A stretch of DNA of 64,000 bases from contig CATNEN010000041.1 of the NCBI GenBank assembly GCA_950097015.1, forward strand, positions 2,769,501-2,833,500, in the 5' to 3' direction. Positions 50,558 through 60,500 of this stretch are shown here, piece by piece (positions within the stretch are counted from its first letter, which is position 1; every line of letters begins with the position of its first letter). The stretch is from Macrostomum hystrix. Lineage: Eukaryota > Platyhelminthes > Macrostomidae. The notes under the pieces were generated by a model. It had not been told where the DNA came from, made no database searches, and saw only the letters and a program-made list of their open reading frames with translations. The position numbers and the translations under genes are program-made.

Positions 50558-53002
50558 ATGGCTTCCACAGCTCTGCAGCCAAGGACAAGGCGGGAGCTCG
50601 AGGCCTCAGCGGAGCAGCTTTTCCTCAGCCTCAAAGCCGCGGTCGCTGCTGCCGACAAGACGAAGATCAGCCAACTGTCTGACGCAGTGCGCAGCGGAAT
50701 CGAAGCTGAGGGTTCCACCGTGGTGTTCGCTGCTGCCAGAGAAAAAGATGGCCTGCCTGTTCTTCAGGCTCTGGTGGAATCCATAGGCGGCCGGGTTTTC
50801 GAGTTACAGGAGACAGACGCCGAGGGAAACTCCGTGGTGCACCTGATGGCATGCTACCAGAGCGCAGCTTCTTTGCAATTTGTGAAGGACGTTTTGGGCG
50901 ATACTCGGTGCTTCGGTCGTGCAAATCGGTACTATAGCACTGTAGTGCATTCAGCTGCAACCAACGTTGATAGTAGCTCAACGTTCGAATGGCTGGTTAA
51001 CCAACTCGGGCCGGATTGCCTGCAAAGGAGAGACTGGCGCTGGGGATCTCCTGTCAAAACTGCCGCAGAATTTCAGCAGGCGAGCACCATGCAGTTCCTT
51101 AAGGACAAGACGAATGGTGTGGAGTGCTTTAAGTGTGAGGGCGGGTCATATGAATCGACGGTGCTGCAAATCGCTGCCAGAAATCGAATCAGTAGCTCAA
51201 CATTCCAGTGGCTGCTCACTGAAATCGGCCCCGAACCGAATTGTATCGCCGAAACAGGGGACACTACGATCGTGCATATTGCGGCGGAGCACCAGGATCC
51301 TGAAACGATGAAGTTCATTAAAGAGAAGCTTCAATGTGTTCACTGCTTCACCTTCAAAGGAATCACTGACGAGACGCCGGTGCACTGCGCTGCCAGAAAT
51401 TCTCGAGGAGATGCCACGCTGCAATGGCTGGTGTTGGAGCTCGGACCGGAGTATCTCATTAAAAAAATGGAAGACAACAGAACCGCGGTACACTTTGCAG
51501 CGCAGAATCAGAGCGCAGAAACCTTGATTTTCATCAAGGACCAGCTCGGAGGTACACAAAACTTTCTGGACAGGGGCTTCCTCGGAGAGACGGCCGTGCA
51601 CTGCGCTGCGGAAAACAGTGACAGTTCCGCGTTTATTTGGCTGGTCAAAGAGCTTGGTCCTGACTGCCTGACGGACAGGAACGAGAGAAACGACACTCCG
51701 ATTCACTACGTGGCTTTGAATCAAGAAGCGGAGCTGTTGCAGTTTGTCAAGGAAACTTTGGGAGATGTTGAACCCTTCAAACAGAAGGGCTGGATGGGAA
51801 AGACCGCTTTGCATCATGCATGTGACAGCTGCAAGAGCGGCTCGGCGCTTTGTTGGCTGCTCAGAGAACTTGATCCGGAATACCTGAAAGAAGTTCTGCA
51901 TCTCTCAGAGTCGGAAGAAGAGGTAAAAGAGGAAAAAGAAAATTTTCTAACAATTTCGTTTAGTCCATTGATCAGCAGAGTAATCGAGAATCACAAGATA
52001 GAGGCGCTGATAATCATCAAAGAGAAGCTTCAGGATGCAACAAATAGGCTTCTGCAGTTCAGGCGGCCTGGCGACGGCATGACTGCTATTCAGTGCGCGG
52101 CTTTCAATCCGTGCAACTCGGTGCTCAAATGGCTGGTGAACGAGTTCGGACCAGAAGGTCTGACTGAATTTAACATGAATCAGACCTGTGCCATTCATAT
52201 TGCAGCGGAGTACCAGACTGCAGACTCGTTGCAGTTCATTAAGGAGCAGCTCAACAATGACGTCGGAATCTTCAAGCTGAGGGGCCAGGGAAACAAGTCT
52301 GTCGCGCACTACGCAGCTCGGAATAAGGACATTTCTGCTCTGGAGTGGTTGGTCGATGAACTGGGACCCGACTGTCTGTCTGATCGCGATGATTGCAACG
52401 ACACACCAGTTCACCTCGCTGTGGATGCTCAGAAAGTGGAAACCATGAAGTTCATCAAGCAAGTCACGAAGAGCATTGAGTGCTTTCGAATGAAGGGCTG
52501 CCAGGGCAGGACAGTGGTGCATTGTGCTGCAGCCGATAGTGACGCTGGTCCAATCCTAGAATGGCTCGTTGCCGAGTTGGGTCCCGAGTGTCTGGCCGAG
52601 AGGACTACCTGGGGCGAGTCTGCAGCCAAGATGTGCTGGGAAACCCACACCATCTACACCATGGAGGTCCTTGAGCCTCACCTCAACATTGCACAGAAGC
52701 TCAGCAACTCTGACCTCCTTGAAACCCTCGAGACAGAGGGGTTTTCCGATGCCGATGCCGATGCCGATGCCGATGCCGATGCCGATGCCGATGCCGATGC
52801 CGATGCTGATGCCGATGCCGATGCCGATGCTGATGCCGATGCCGATGCCGATGCCGATGCCGATGCCGATGCTGATGCCGATGCCAATGCCGATGCCGAT
52901 GCCGATGCCGATGCCGATGCCGATGCCGATGCCAATGCCGATGCCGATGCCGATGCCGATGCCGATGCTGATGCCGATGCTGATGCCGATGCTGATCGCT
53001 GA
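50558..53002 (+). CDS. Ankyrin-repeat protein with C-terminal poly(Asp-Ala) tail
   Basis: Single-exon gene for 814 residues, specific gene not recognised. About sixteen ankyrin-like units are visible from residue ~90 to ~680, each with a core such as TPVHCAARN, TIVHIAAEHQ or TAVHFAAQNQ. Two unit types alternate: one continues LQWLVxELGPxxL and the other LQFIKExL, giving a super-repeat of about 70 residues. An acidic linker (SESEEEVKEEKE, about residues 452-463) divides the array in two. The last 83 codons before the terminal Arg are Asp-Ala dipeptides with two Asn replacements. There is no signal peptide or transmembrane segment. Ankyrin repeats mediate protein binding, so a cytosolic scaffold role is likely but the partner is unknown. 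ATG 50558 is the first long-frame Met and follows a stop-rich leader. No introns interrupt the frame. Confidence 0.85.
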   Translation: MASTALQPRTRRELEASAEQLFLSLKAAVAAADKTKISQLSDAVRSGIEAEGSTVVFAAAREKDGLPVLQALVESIGGRVFELQETDAEGNSVVHLMACYQSAASLQFVKDVLGDTRCFGRANRYYSTVVHSAATNVDSSSTFEWLVNQLGPDCLQRRDWRWGSPVKTAAEFQQASTMQFLKDKTNGVECFKCEGGSYESTVLQIAARNRISSSTFQWLLTEIGPEPNCIAETGDTTIVHIAAEHQDPETMKFIKEKLQCVHCFTFKGITDETPVHCAARNSRGDATLQWLVLELGPEYLIKKMEDNRTAVHFAAQNQSAETLIFIKDQLGGTQNFLDRGFLGETAVHCAAENSDSSAFIWLVKELGPDCLTDRNERNDTPIHYVALNQEAELLQFVKETLGDVEPFKQKGWMGKTALHHACDSCKSGSALCWLLRELDPEYLKEVLHLSESEEEVKEEKENFLTISFSPLISRVIENHKIEALIIIKEKLQDATNRLLQFRRPGDGMTAIQCAAFNPCNSVLKWLVNEFGPEGLTEFNMNQTCAIHIAAEYQTADSLQFIKEQLNNDVGIFKLRGQGNKSVAHYAARNKDISALEWLVDELGPDCLSDRDDCNDTPVHLAVDAQKVETMKFIKQVTKSIECFRMKGCQGRTVVHCAAADSDAGPILEWLVAELGPECLAERTTWGESAAKMCWETHTIYTMEVLEPHLNIAQKLSNSDLLETLETEGFSDADADADADADADADADADADADADADADADADADADADADADADANADADADADADADADANADADADADADADADADADADR
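52748..52996 (+). repeat. Coding hexanucleotide microsatellite (GATGCC)n
   Basis: About 41 copies of GATGCC inside the ankyrin gene, encoding alternating Asp and Ala. Interruptions are nearly all synonymous GCC to GCT changes, plus two GAT to AAT changes giving Asn. Gain or loss of whole units keeps the frame, so length variation between individuals is expected. Confidence 0.95.
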
Positions 53003-53740
53003 TCGTTCAACATGGAAGCTGAGGCCAAAGAGCTCGTTGACAATATTCAGTAGCAATTTTAATTAATGAATTATACTCAGATCAAGTACTATGCCTTAGT
53101 TTAAAACATACGATCGTAGTTTGTACTCTCGCAAAATCCTTGAAGTTGTCCAGGAGCTGTGTTTCTCTCATCAAATCAAGATAATACGCTCGTAAAAGTT
53201 CTGTTTTGCTCTTGACCTTGAATAACTAATTCTCTTGTGCTTATAGTGCCTGCTTCATACGTATAGTCAAATACACGTGCACAATATGCTCTTATTGTAA
53301 TCGCAACGGAGTCTGAGACACTCATAATTAACTGATCGTCTTTCTAATTAAGATTAATTTTTTTAAATCAATTCACATGCATGGATGTGTAGAAAACTTA
53401 AAGTGGGTGACCGAGTTTCCACCTCGGCCAGCTTCTCACCGTTCCGATTGCACAGCGTACTAATTGTGCACGTATTTTATGACGTCGACAACGTCCACAA
53501 AAAGCGCAGCCGGTACTAGATGAAGCCAGCAGGGCAGAAAGGAGGCGACGAACCGTCACGTTGACCCTTCAGCTGAACTCATAAATCGAGAATTTCTTGT
53601 ATTTAGCTAATTTTCCAGCAGAGACTTCCAGTACGTTTAGTTTCGAAGCCGGGCAGGTTAATCACTCGGCCTACAAGTAAATCTGGGCTCTAGACTTAAA
53701 CAAAAGACCTTTAAAAGAACTATTTTACCACTCGAATATT
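53003..53740. other. Intergenic, no gene recognised
   Basis: AT-rich sequence between the ankyrin gene and the Gypsy LTR. A minus-strand stretch at about 53641-53690 has an A-box-like AGGCCGAGTGATTAA followed by a B-box-like GGCTTCGAAAC, perhaps a compressed SINE relic. A small hairpin, CCGAG/CTCGG, lies near 53421-53437. No coding region. Confidence 0.45.
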
Positions 53741-53818
53741 TGTTGTTGTGTATTGACTGACTGAATGCTAATTTACGCATACTGCCACTATGAGTAGTGC
53801 AGTGAGGAAGCTAGTAGT

Positions 53819-53883
53819 TTCTAGAACCTTCTGTAGCCAGAATATTCTAGAACCTTCTATAGTCCGTGTTTTCTAGAACTTTC
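53819..53883 (+). promoter_or_regulatory. Cluster of heat-shock-element-like sites in the LTR
   Basis: Three inverted-pentamer arrays match the HSF consensus of alternating nGAAn and nTTCn: TTCTAGAACCTTC at 53819-53831, GAATATTCTAGAACCTTC at 53840-53857 (four alternating units) and TTCTAGAACTTTC at 53871-53883. They lie 20-85 bp upstream of the TATA box. Binding by heat shock factor is inferred from the motif, not shown. Confidence 0.6.
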
Positions 53884-53903
53884 GATTTAACATATCAGCT
53901 ACC

Positions 53904-53911
53904 TATAAATA
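53904..53911 (+). promoter_or_regulatory. TATA box of the Gypsy LTR
   Basis: TATAAATA, 20 bp after the last heat-shock-like site and about 95 bp before the end of the LTR, the expected place for the U3/R promoter. Confidence 0.6.
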
Positions 53912-54001
53912 TACGGACACAAAGCTATCACAAAAAGGATAACTGCTCAATTTGGAATCTGCCAACAAATCCGTTGTTCCCTTCGTTCACTACATAACAA
54001 C

Positions 54002-54015
54002 TGGCGACGAGGATG
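54002..54015 (+). other. Primer-binding site of the Gypsy element
   Basis: TGGCGACGAGGATG starts two bases after the LTR end, as expected for pairing with the 3' CCA end of a tRNA. The gag start codon at 54013 overlaps its end. The primer tRNA is not identified. Confidence 0.65.
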
Positions 54016-55949
54016 GCCCTCAACGTTAGCCCACCGACACCGTACCTGCCGGCAAGCGGACCTCCAGCAGTTCCATGGAATCGATGGCTAGACGCTTTCG
54101 ATATCTATTGCCAAGCGGCGCAGATCTGGACTGACCGGCCGGCAGAGGGCGAAGCTCCAACAGAGGAAGCTACGCGACTGGCAACGAGGAGCCGCAACAT
54201 GCTGCTGCACCTGCTCGGTTTCGAAGGGCAGCGGATTGCCAGGGCACGCAACGCGATTGTCGACGGCCACACCTTCTGGCAAACCCGCGACATGCTGACG
54301 ACTGTGTTTGGCGACCGGCCAAACGTGATGTTGGCGCGTCACCGATTCCGGGAGCGACATCAGCTGCCCGGAGAGGACGCAGTCACGTTTGCCGCAGCAC
54401 TACGCGAGCTGTCAGCCACCTGCAACTACGGAGCAATGGCTGATGAAATGATCCGCGACCAGCTGGCCCAGAAAACCAGCAGCAGCCGGATTCGTGAGCG
54501 CCTGCTGACTGAGGACGCCGCCAGGCTGACACTGGACCAAGCCATCGTGATCGCGACGACTATCGAGGAGGCAGCGGCAGGCAGCAAGGCGATGGCAGCA
54601 GCCGGCTCTTCAGGAAATGTCCAGGCTGTGCAGGAGGCCAGACCCCGAGGTCACCATGGCGCTCCGTCCAAGAAGAAGCCAGGGCAGCAAGCCGGAGGAT
54701 CCTGCCAGCGATGCGGCCGCAGCCATGATGGCAAAGCCCAATGTCCCGCGCACGGCAAGAAGTGCAACAACTGCGGCAAACTGAATCACTTCAGCCGATG
54801 CTGCCGCAATAAGACAGTGCAGGTCAGCGCGGAAGAGACAATCTACGCAGTCCACGGCAACAACGAGGTCCGCGCAGACCTTCAGCTCGGCAGCATCCGA
54901 AAGACCGTCAGCCTGATGGTCGACTGCGGTGCCAAGGTGTCTCTGCTGAACGAGGCCACGGCACGGAGCTTGGGCGACATTCGCCTAAGAACGTCGTCGA
55001 TGAGGCTACGAGCCTACGGTGGGAAGCTGATCGCCCTAGCTGGGATCGCAACAGTGCCCGTCAAGCACCACAGCCGTGAGCTCCAACACGACTTCTACGT
55101 CACGAGGTCTGGCGAGAACCTCATCGGCCGCGACCTGATGGAGAAGCTGGGCTTCCGCGTGCAACTGCAGCCGCCAGCTGAGATCGGTGCCGAGATCGCC
55201 AGCGTAGACATCGAGCGAGAGTTCCCAACGGTCTTCAGCGGCTCGATCGGTCTCTGCAAAGGCGCAGTGCACAAACCGAGGATTAACGCAGCGGTGCCAC
55301 CAGTGCAGCAGCCGCTCCGTCGACTTCCGCTCGCTAAGCAGCAACAAGTCGGCGAGGAGCTGGACCGTCTGGAGGCCATGGGAATCATCGAACGGGTGAA
55401 TTCCAGCCCATGGATCTCCAACTTGGTTGTCGCTAACAAGAAGGACGGAAATATTCGAGTCTGCATTGACGTGCGAGAGCCGAACAAGTCGCTCGTCATC
55501 GACCGGCACCCGATGCCGCAGCTGGACGAGATCTCGGCCAAGATCAAAGCGGCCGGAGGCAGCGTGTTCTCCAAGATCGACCTTAAGGCAGGATACATGC
55601 AGATGAAGCTGCACGAGTCATCACGTGACCTGACAGCATTCATTACTCACCAGGGTCTGTATCGCTACTGCAGGGTGCCGTTCGGCCTTGCTTCTGCACC
55701 GGCGGCATTCCAGAGGATGCTGGACGACCTGGTGTCTGATCTGCAGGGTGTTGAGCACATCCTGGACGACTTCATCGTCTTCGGAGCAACTGAAGCCGAG
55801 CACGACTCGAGGCTGCGAGCACTGCTGAAGCGATTGGAGGACGCCGGTCTCACTGCCAACAAGGACAAGTGCCAGCTGCGGAGGACTGAGATTGAGTTCT
55901 TTGGCTTCATCTTCTCAGCCAACGGCATGCGACCGTCTGAGAGTCAGAC
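54013..55949 (+). pseudogene. Gypsy gag-protease-reverse transcriptase, first part
   Basis: Open frame from ATG 54013, 645 codons up to the Pao insertion; the frame then runs into the foreign LTR and stops at 56031. Gag (residues 1 to about 225) lacks recognised subdomains. Two zinc knuckles start at residue 231 (CQRCGRSHDGKAQC and CNNCGKLNHFSRCC). The protease has DCGA at Asp304 where DTGA or DSGA is usual. Reverse transcriptase spans about residues 430-645 with SKIDLKAGYMQM, the RYCRVPFGLASAPAAFQ motif and the catalytic LDD (Asp585-Asp586). The residue before LDD is Ile rather than Tyr, as in several Mag-clade elements. The break lies just after the palm, in the thumb/connection region. No premature stop occurs before the insertion, so the copy was probably young when it was hit. 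Confidence 0.9.
55945..55949 (+). repeat. Target site duplication CAGAC, left copy
   Basis: CAGAC immediately precedes the left Pao LTR and recurs at 62711-62715 right after the right LTR. Five bases is the usual size for BEL/Pao. Confidence 0.92.
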
Positions 55950-56264
55950 TGTCGGAAATGCTTCCTCCAGAACTCCTTCTCGTCGTTTCCTTCGACTCTC
56001 CTCTTTTCTCTCTTGCTCACCAACTAGTTAATCAGTACGTTTCACTGCACTTTAATTGTTTCGCTTTCTATCGTCCTTTTAGCCCATAGACTACGCATCC
56101 TGCCCGCCCCTTGTTACTCAATCGTTGTCTATGTTTCTAATGCCTTTCTCGGTACAGTTCCCCTTTAGTTGCTTCTAGTGCGCACTAAGCCCACAAGAGC
56201 TTCGAACCAAATACATTCGATATACAAGTCAATTACAAGCAAAGAAGTTTTGTCCCAAGCGACA
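55950..56264 (+). repeat. Left LTR of the BEL/Pao element
   Basis: 315 bp, beginning TGTCGGAAATGCTTCC and ending CCCAAGCGACA. Identical in length and, as far as I can read, in sequence to 62396-62710. It adds an in-frame tail and stop to the interrupted Gypsy frame. Confidence 0.95.
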
Positions 56265-56267
56265 AAT

Positions 56268-56281
56268 TGGTAGCAGAGCGC
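56268..56281 (+). other. Primer-binding site of the BEL/Pao element
   Basis: TGGTAGCAGAGCGC begins three bases after the LTR end and can pair with a tRNA 3' end carrying CCA. The tRNA is not identified. Confidence 0.65.
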
Positions 56282-56388
56282 ACTAACGTATCCACACAGC
56301 CAAGTCAAAAATGAAGACGCGCAGCACCACTCGTGGAAAGTGTTGTGGCTGCTAGCCAAATAAGCGAGGCGAGGCCAAGTCCAGTTAA

Positions 56389-57555
56389 CCAAGGGTGAGG
56401 GTGCAAATCACAAAGCTCGGTCACAAATCTCAAAGCCGAGTAAGACCTACATACACTAACCTGACTACCAGCGGCCTCGCCGCATCTGCCAGCGGCCTCG
56501 CAGCTCCTGCCAGCGGCCTCGCCGCACCTACAAGCGGCCTCGCCGCACCTACCAGCGGCCTCGCCGCACCTGCTAGCGGCCTCGCCGCACCTGCTAGCGG
56601 CCTCGCCGCACCTGCTAGCGGCCTCGCCGCACCTGCTAGCGGCCTCGCCGCACCTGCTAGCGGCCTCGCCGCACCTGCTAGCGGCCTCGCCGCACCCACC
56701 AGCGGCCTCGCCGCACCCACCAGCGGCCTCGCCGCACCTGCTAGCGGCCTCGCCGCACCTGCCAGCGCCCTCGCCTCACCCACCAGCGGCCTCGCCGCAT
56801 CTGCCAGCGGCCTCGCCGCACCTACCAGCGGCCTCGCCGCACCCACCAGCGGCCTCGCCGCACCTGCCAGCGGCCTCGCCGCACCCACCAGCGGCCTCGC
56901 CGCACCCACCAGCGGCCTCGCCGCACCTGCCAGCGGCCTCGCCGCACCCACCAGCGGCCTCGCCGCACCTGCCAGCGGCCTCGCCGCACCCACCAGCGGC
57001 CTCGCCGCACCTGCCAGTCCAGTCGGCTCTATCGCATTCGGTGTATCTAACCAACAGGACGCTGTACAACAACTTATTGGCGCAATGGCTCAGATGATGC
57101 AGCAGAACCAGCTGCTCGTACAACAGCTTCACATAAACCAGACCACATCCCAGCCCGCCCCTCCGACGCCTCGACCGACGTCCCTCTTCGGCGACACCGT
57201 CCTCCGCAATGTTCAACTTCAAGGTTTCGACGGTGAAGACCCAGCTAGTTTCCCTGCATTTTGGAGTTCTTTCACTTACCGCATCGACAGCAGCAACTAC
57301 ACAGACGTTGATAAATTTGAAGCTCTTCGCGGGCTTCTCGCTGGCGCTGCCCTCCGGAAACTAGGTGGTCTGGACGCCTGTCAACCGGGGGCCTACAACC
57401 AAGCCTGCCAAATTCTCCAAGCTAATTATGGCGACCTGTGGGAGCAGAAGAGCACCTGCTTCAGGCGACTTCTCGCGTTGCCGCAGCTTTGCAACATCGA
57501 CCACCAGAGCCTGGAGGAATTTCGGACACACTTCGCCTCACAGTCGGCCAGCTAA
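56389..57555 (+). pseudogene. BEL/Pao gag, N-terminal part
   Basis: The frame is open from the stop at 56386-56388 to TAA 57553-57555. No ATG lies in it before the repeat region; the only nearby ATG (56311) is in the same frame but meets TAG at 56353 and TAA at 56386. The translation starts with a basic stretch, then about 26 seven-residue repeats of the SGLAAPA/T type, a Gln-rich segment, and the start of the DUF1759-like Pao Gag domain (FDGEDPASFPAFWSSFTYRI). Conserved Gag sequence continues after about 57,520 in the frame one base back, so the domain is split between the two frames. This looks like a one-base loss or an unusual frameshift site; no canonical slippery heptamer is visible. 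Status is probably broken. Confidence 0.7.
56470..57018 (+). repeat. 21-bp coding tandem repeat in gag, about 26 copies
   Basis: Unit AGCGGCCTCGCCGCACCTGC plus one base, encoding SGLAAPA or SGLAAPT. Copies differ mainly at the third and sixth codon positions (CCT/CCC, GCT/GCC/ACC). The translated region is low-complexity and probably disordered. Confidence 0.95.
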
Positions 57556-60500
57556 CCCGCCTCGGTGAAACCAGTGCTGCCCTGGATCCCTACGTGCATG
57601 CACTGTGGCCAAAGCTCCCACCGGCGCTCCAATCAGATATCCAGGATGTGCGTTGTAAGGCGTTGCAACCGCTAATTCCAACAATGCAAGAGCTCCAGGG
57701 ACACCTCGACAACAAGCTTCGTGCCATCCGTGCCTCGCAAACCAACTACGCAACAGCTGCTTTCGCCCCCTATGCCGGAGCTAGTCTAATCAACGCTGCC
57801 ACAAACCGCTCCGTAACTTCATCCACTCCGAGTGCTGGTCACGTGCACACACGTGCACATGCACCGATCTGCGTCTACTGCGAACGGCCAGGACACTCCA
57901 GTCAGACATGCGACGTAATTTCGAAGCCCGATGATCGGCTCCGCGTTATTCGAAGCAAGGCCCTGTGCCTCAACTGCCTGCGTAGCCATGCCACCTCAAA
58001 CTGTAGCTCCCGGAACAGATGCCGCGAGTGTCGAGCATTGCACCACACATCACTTCACGGAGCGCGTTTCAATCCACCACCGCATGTTCTTCACGTCGAC
58101 TCAACAGCGAAAGCCAACAGCAACCTCGACTCGACGACCGCATTGCCGACGGCATTCGCCAACTTAAAAGCCATGAACGATAACACCATCAATACCGTCT
58201 CCTGCATCTCCTCCACCTGCGACGAGTTGATAAGACCGTCCATCATGGCCACATTCTCTGCCACTGCTGTAAACCCGACTAGCGGCGGAACTACGCGAGT
58301 GTCGGTCCTCATCGATGGCGGCTGCAGTTTCACGTACATAAAACTCGATGTGGCTCGAAAACTCGGTCTTCGTTTACATCGCCGAATCTCGCTTGACAGC
58401 TCTTCATGTCACACCAACTCTCGACGCCGAGTGACCGCAGACATCGTCGAACTCGAACTCTCAACACCCGATGGCCGCCGTTTACCACTCCGAGTTCTGG
58501 CAACCGAGCACATCGCTCCACCAATCCACATACCAGCTGTCCAGCTACCAAGTGATATTCTGGCCACTCTGCAACACTTGCCCCATGGAATAGCCAATCT
58601 CCCACCTTCCCAAGACGGGGAACTTGAGTTAGATTTGCTCATCGGTAACGACTATGCCCAGCGGTTAATAGGCCCGAGCGTTCCTGCAATCCCACTGCGG
58701 CCAAGTCTTACCGCGCACCTCACCCCGTTTGGTGCCGTCCTCACAGGCTGCCTCGAAAATACCGACGATTGTAAATCCAGTGGGCTTCTCAACTCTAGTC
58801 AACTCATCGCCAACTCACTTCTGTCACAATCCCGTCCCGACAACCTTGAATGTCTGGTCGACCGAATGACCAGCCTCGAGCTGCTCGGCATCGAAAGAGG
58901 GGCCGAACAACCCAATCCACGAGGCGACGTTTTGACGAAAGACCTCCTGGACTCGGCCACACATGGATCGGACGGTCGTTACTCGGTCGCATTACCCTTC
59001 AAGCCTGGAGCGGAGCAACTCCCATCAAACTTCGGACAAGCTTGGGGTCGCGCTCAGGCTACACACCGTCGTCTTTCACAGGCGGAGCGTCAAGAGTACT
59101 ATGGAGAGTTTGAAAAGCACAAAGCAGAAGGGATCCTGGAAATCGTCGATGACACTAGTCCAAAAGGAAAGATCATCCATGTCCTGCCGCACTTTCCCGT
59201 CATCAAGATGTCTTCAAACACCACAAAAGTACGACCAGTTGTAGACGCCTCAGCGCCAACATCTCTAGGGGGCGTCTCTCTCAACGACCTCATGGAGTCT
59301 GGGCCAAACTTGCTCACCAACCTCTTTAAGGTTCAGCTACGTCTCCGAACCTCAAAGTTTATCTGCCTCAGCGACATCCAGGCCGCCTTTTACCAAGTAC
59401 TCGTGCACGAGCATTGTCGGGACGCCCAACGTGTTATCCTACCCAAAAACATCGACCTGCCGCTTACACGTGACAATTTCCAAGTCTGGCGCTTCACCCG
59501 TATCGTCATGGGAGCCAGATCATCACCGTGGATCCTTGCCGCCGTCATTCGGAAACTCTGCCTGGATGCCATGGATTCCGGAAAATCAGGTCTTAGCTCT
59601 CGACAGCTTGAGCAGCTACCCTACAGCCTCTATGTCGACAACTTGGTCCAGGGCTATGACGTTCAAGAAGAGGGCCCACGTATCGTTGCCGCAACCCGAG
59701 CTCTCTTCCGATCCGCTGGGTTTCACCTCCGCCAGTTTGCCGCCAGTGACCCAGGAGCGCTCTGCGACGTGCCCTGGGCAGATCAGATCCACGAACCAGT
59801 CGTCAAGAGCCTCGGAATCCTCTGGGACACACAGAGTGACCGACTGAGCCTGGCCAGTCCACAGCTGAAATTGGACCCTAATCTCAACCGGGCCAGTCTT
59901 CTTAAGGGAATCTCTACGCCATACGACCCGTGCGGTTACGCAGCGCCCCTGCTTCTAGCTGGACGTCTTCTATATCACGAAAGCTTCGGTCCTATGGATG
60001 CATGGAACAAGCCTGCCTCAACCGATACTGTTGAGAGCTGGCGCAGACTCCTCAATGATTTCAACGAGATCTGCCGTATTACCGTTCCTCGTCGCTGCCT
60101 CGCAGACCAGGCACTACCCAGTAGGCTCGTGATCTTCAGCGACGCCTCACCTCGAGCTTACGGGTACACAATTTACCTGCATCAGAATGGGAAGGACCTC
60201 ACCAACTGCTGCCTCATCAACGCCAAGGCCCGCCTCGCTCCATCTGGCCGCAAGAATGTACTCATCACGGTTCCTCGCCTTGAGCTCTGGGCCGCATTAA
60301 TCGCCAACCGAGCCGCGATTTTCCTACGCGACTCCTTTAACCTAGGCAAGAGGCTCAGTGGCATAACCCACTTCATGGACAGTCAGATAGTCCTACATTG
60401 GATCCACAATGGGGCCAAGCTCCGTCCCTATGAGGCCCGTCGCGTTCAGGAGATCTTGGAGTCCAACCTGACTGACGACTACCGCTACGTCAACACCGCT

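Larger units (their letters stand above)
53741..53999 (+). repeat. 5' LTR of the Gypsy element (left border approximate)
   Basis: The right border ACATAACA at 53999 is set by the primer-binding site two bases later. The left border is inferred from the first TGTTGTTGTG in range; it could be a few bases further in. It contains three heat-shock-element-like motifs and a TATA box. The matching 3' LTR is outside the window, so the border cannot be confirmed by comparison. Confidence 0.6.

Noticed and set aside
52556-53066. Minus-strand and shifted-frame open frames with Gly-Ile, Met-Pro or Ser-Ala repeats
   Set aside because: Shadow translations of the GATGCC microsatellite in the ankyrin gene.
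55950-56031. Last 27 codons of the Gypsy frame as native protein
   Set aside because: They are translated from the inserted Pao LTR.
56430-57222. Minus-strand frames rich in GAARPL or RRGRW repeats
   Set aside because: Shadows of the 21-bp repeat in the Pao gag; GC-rich repeats open all frames.
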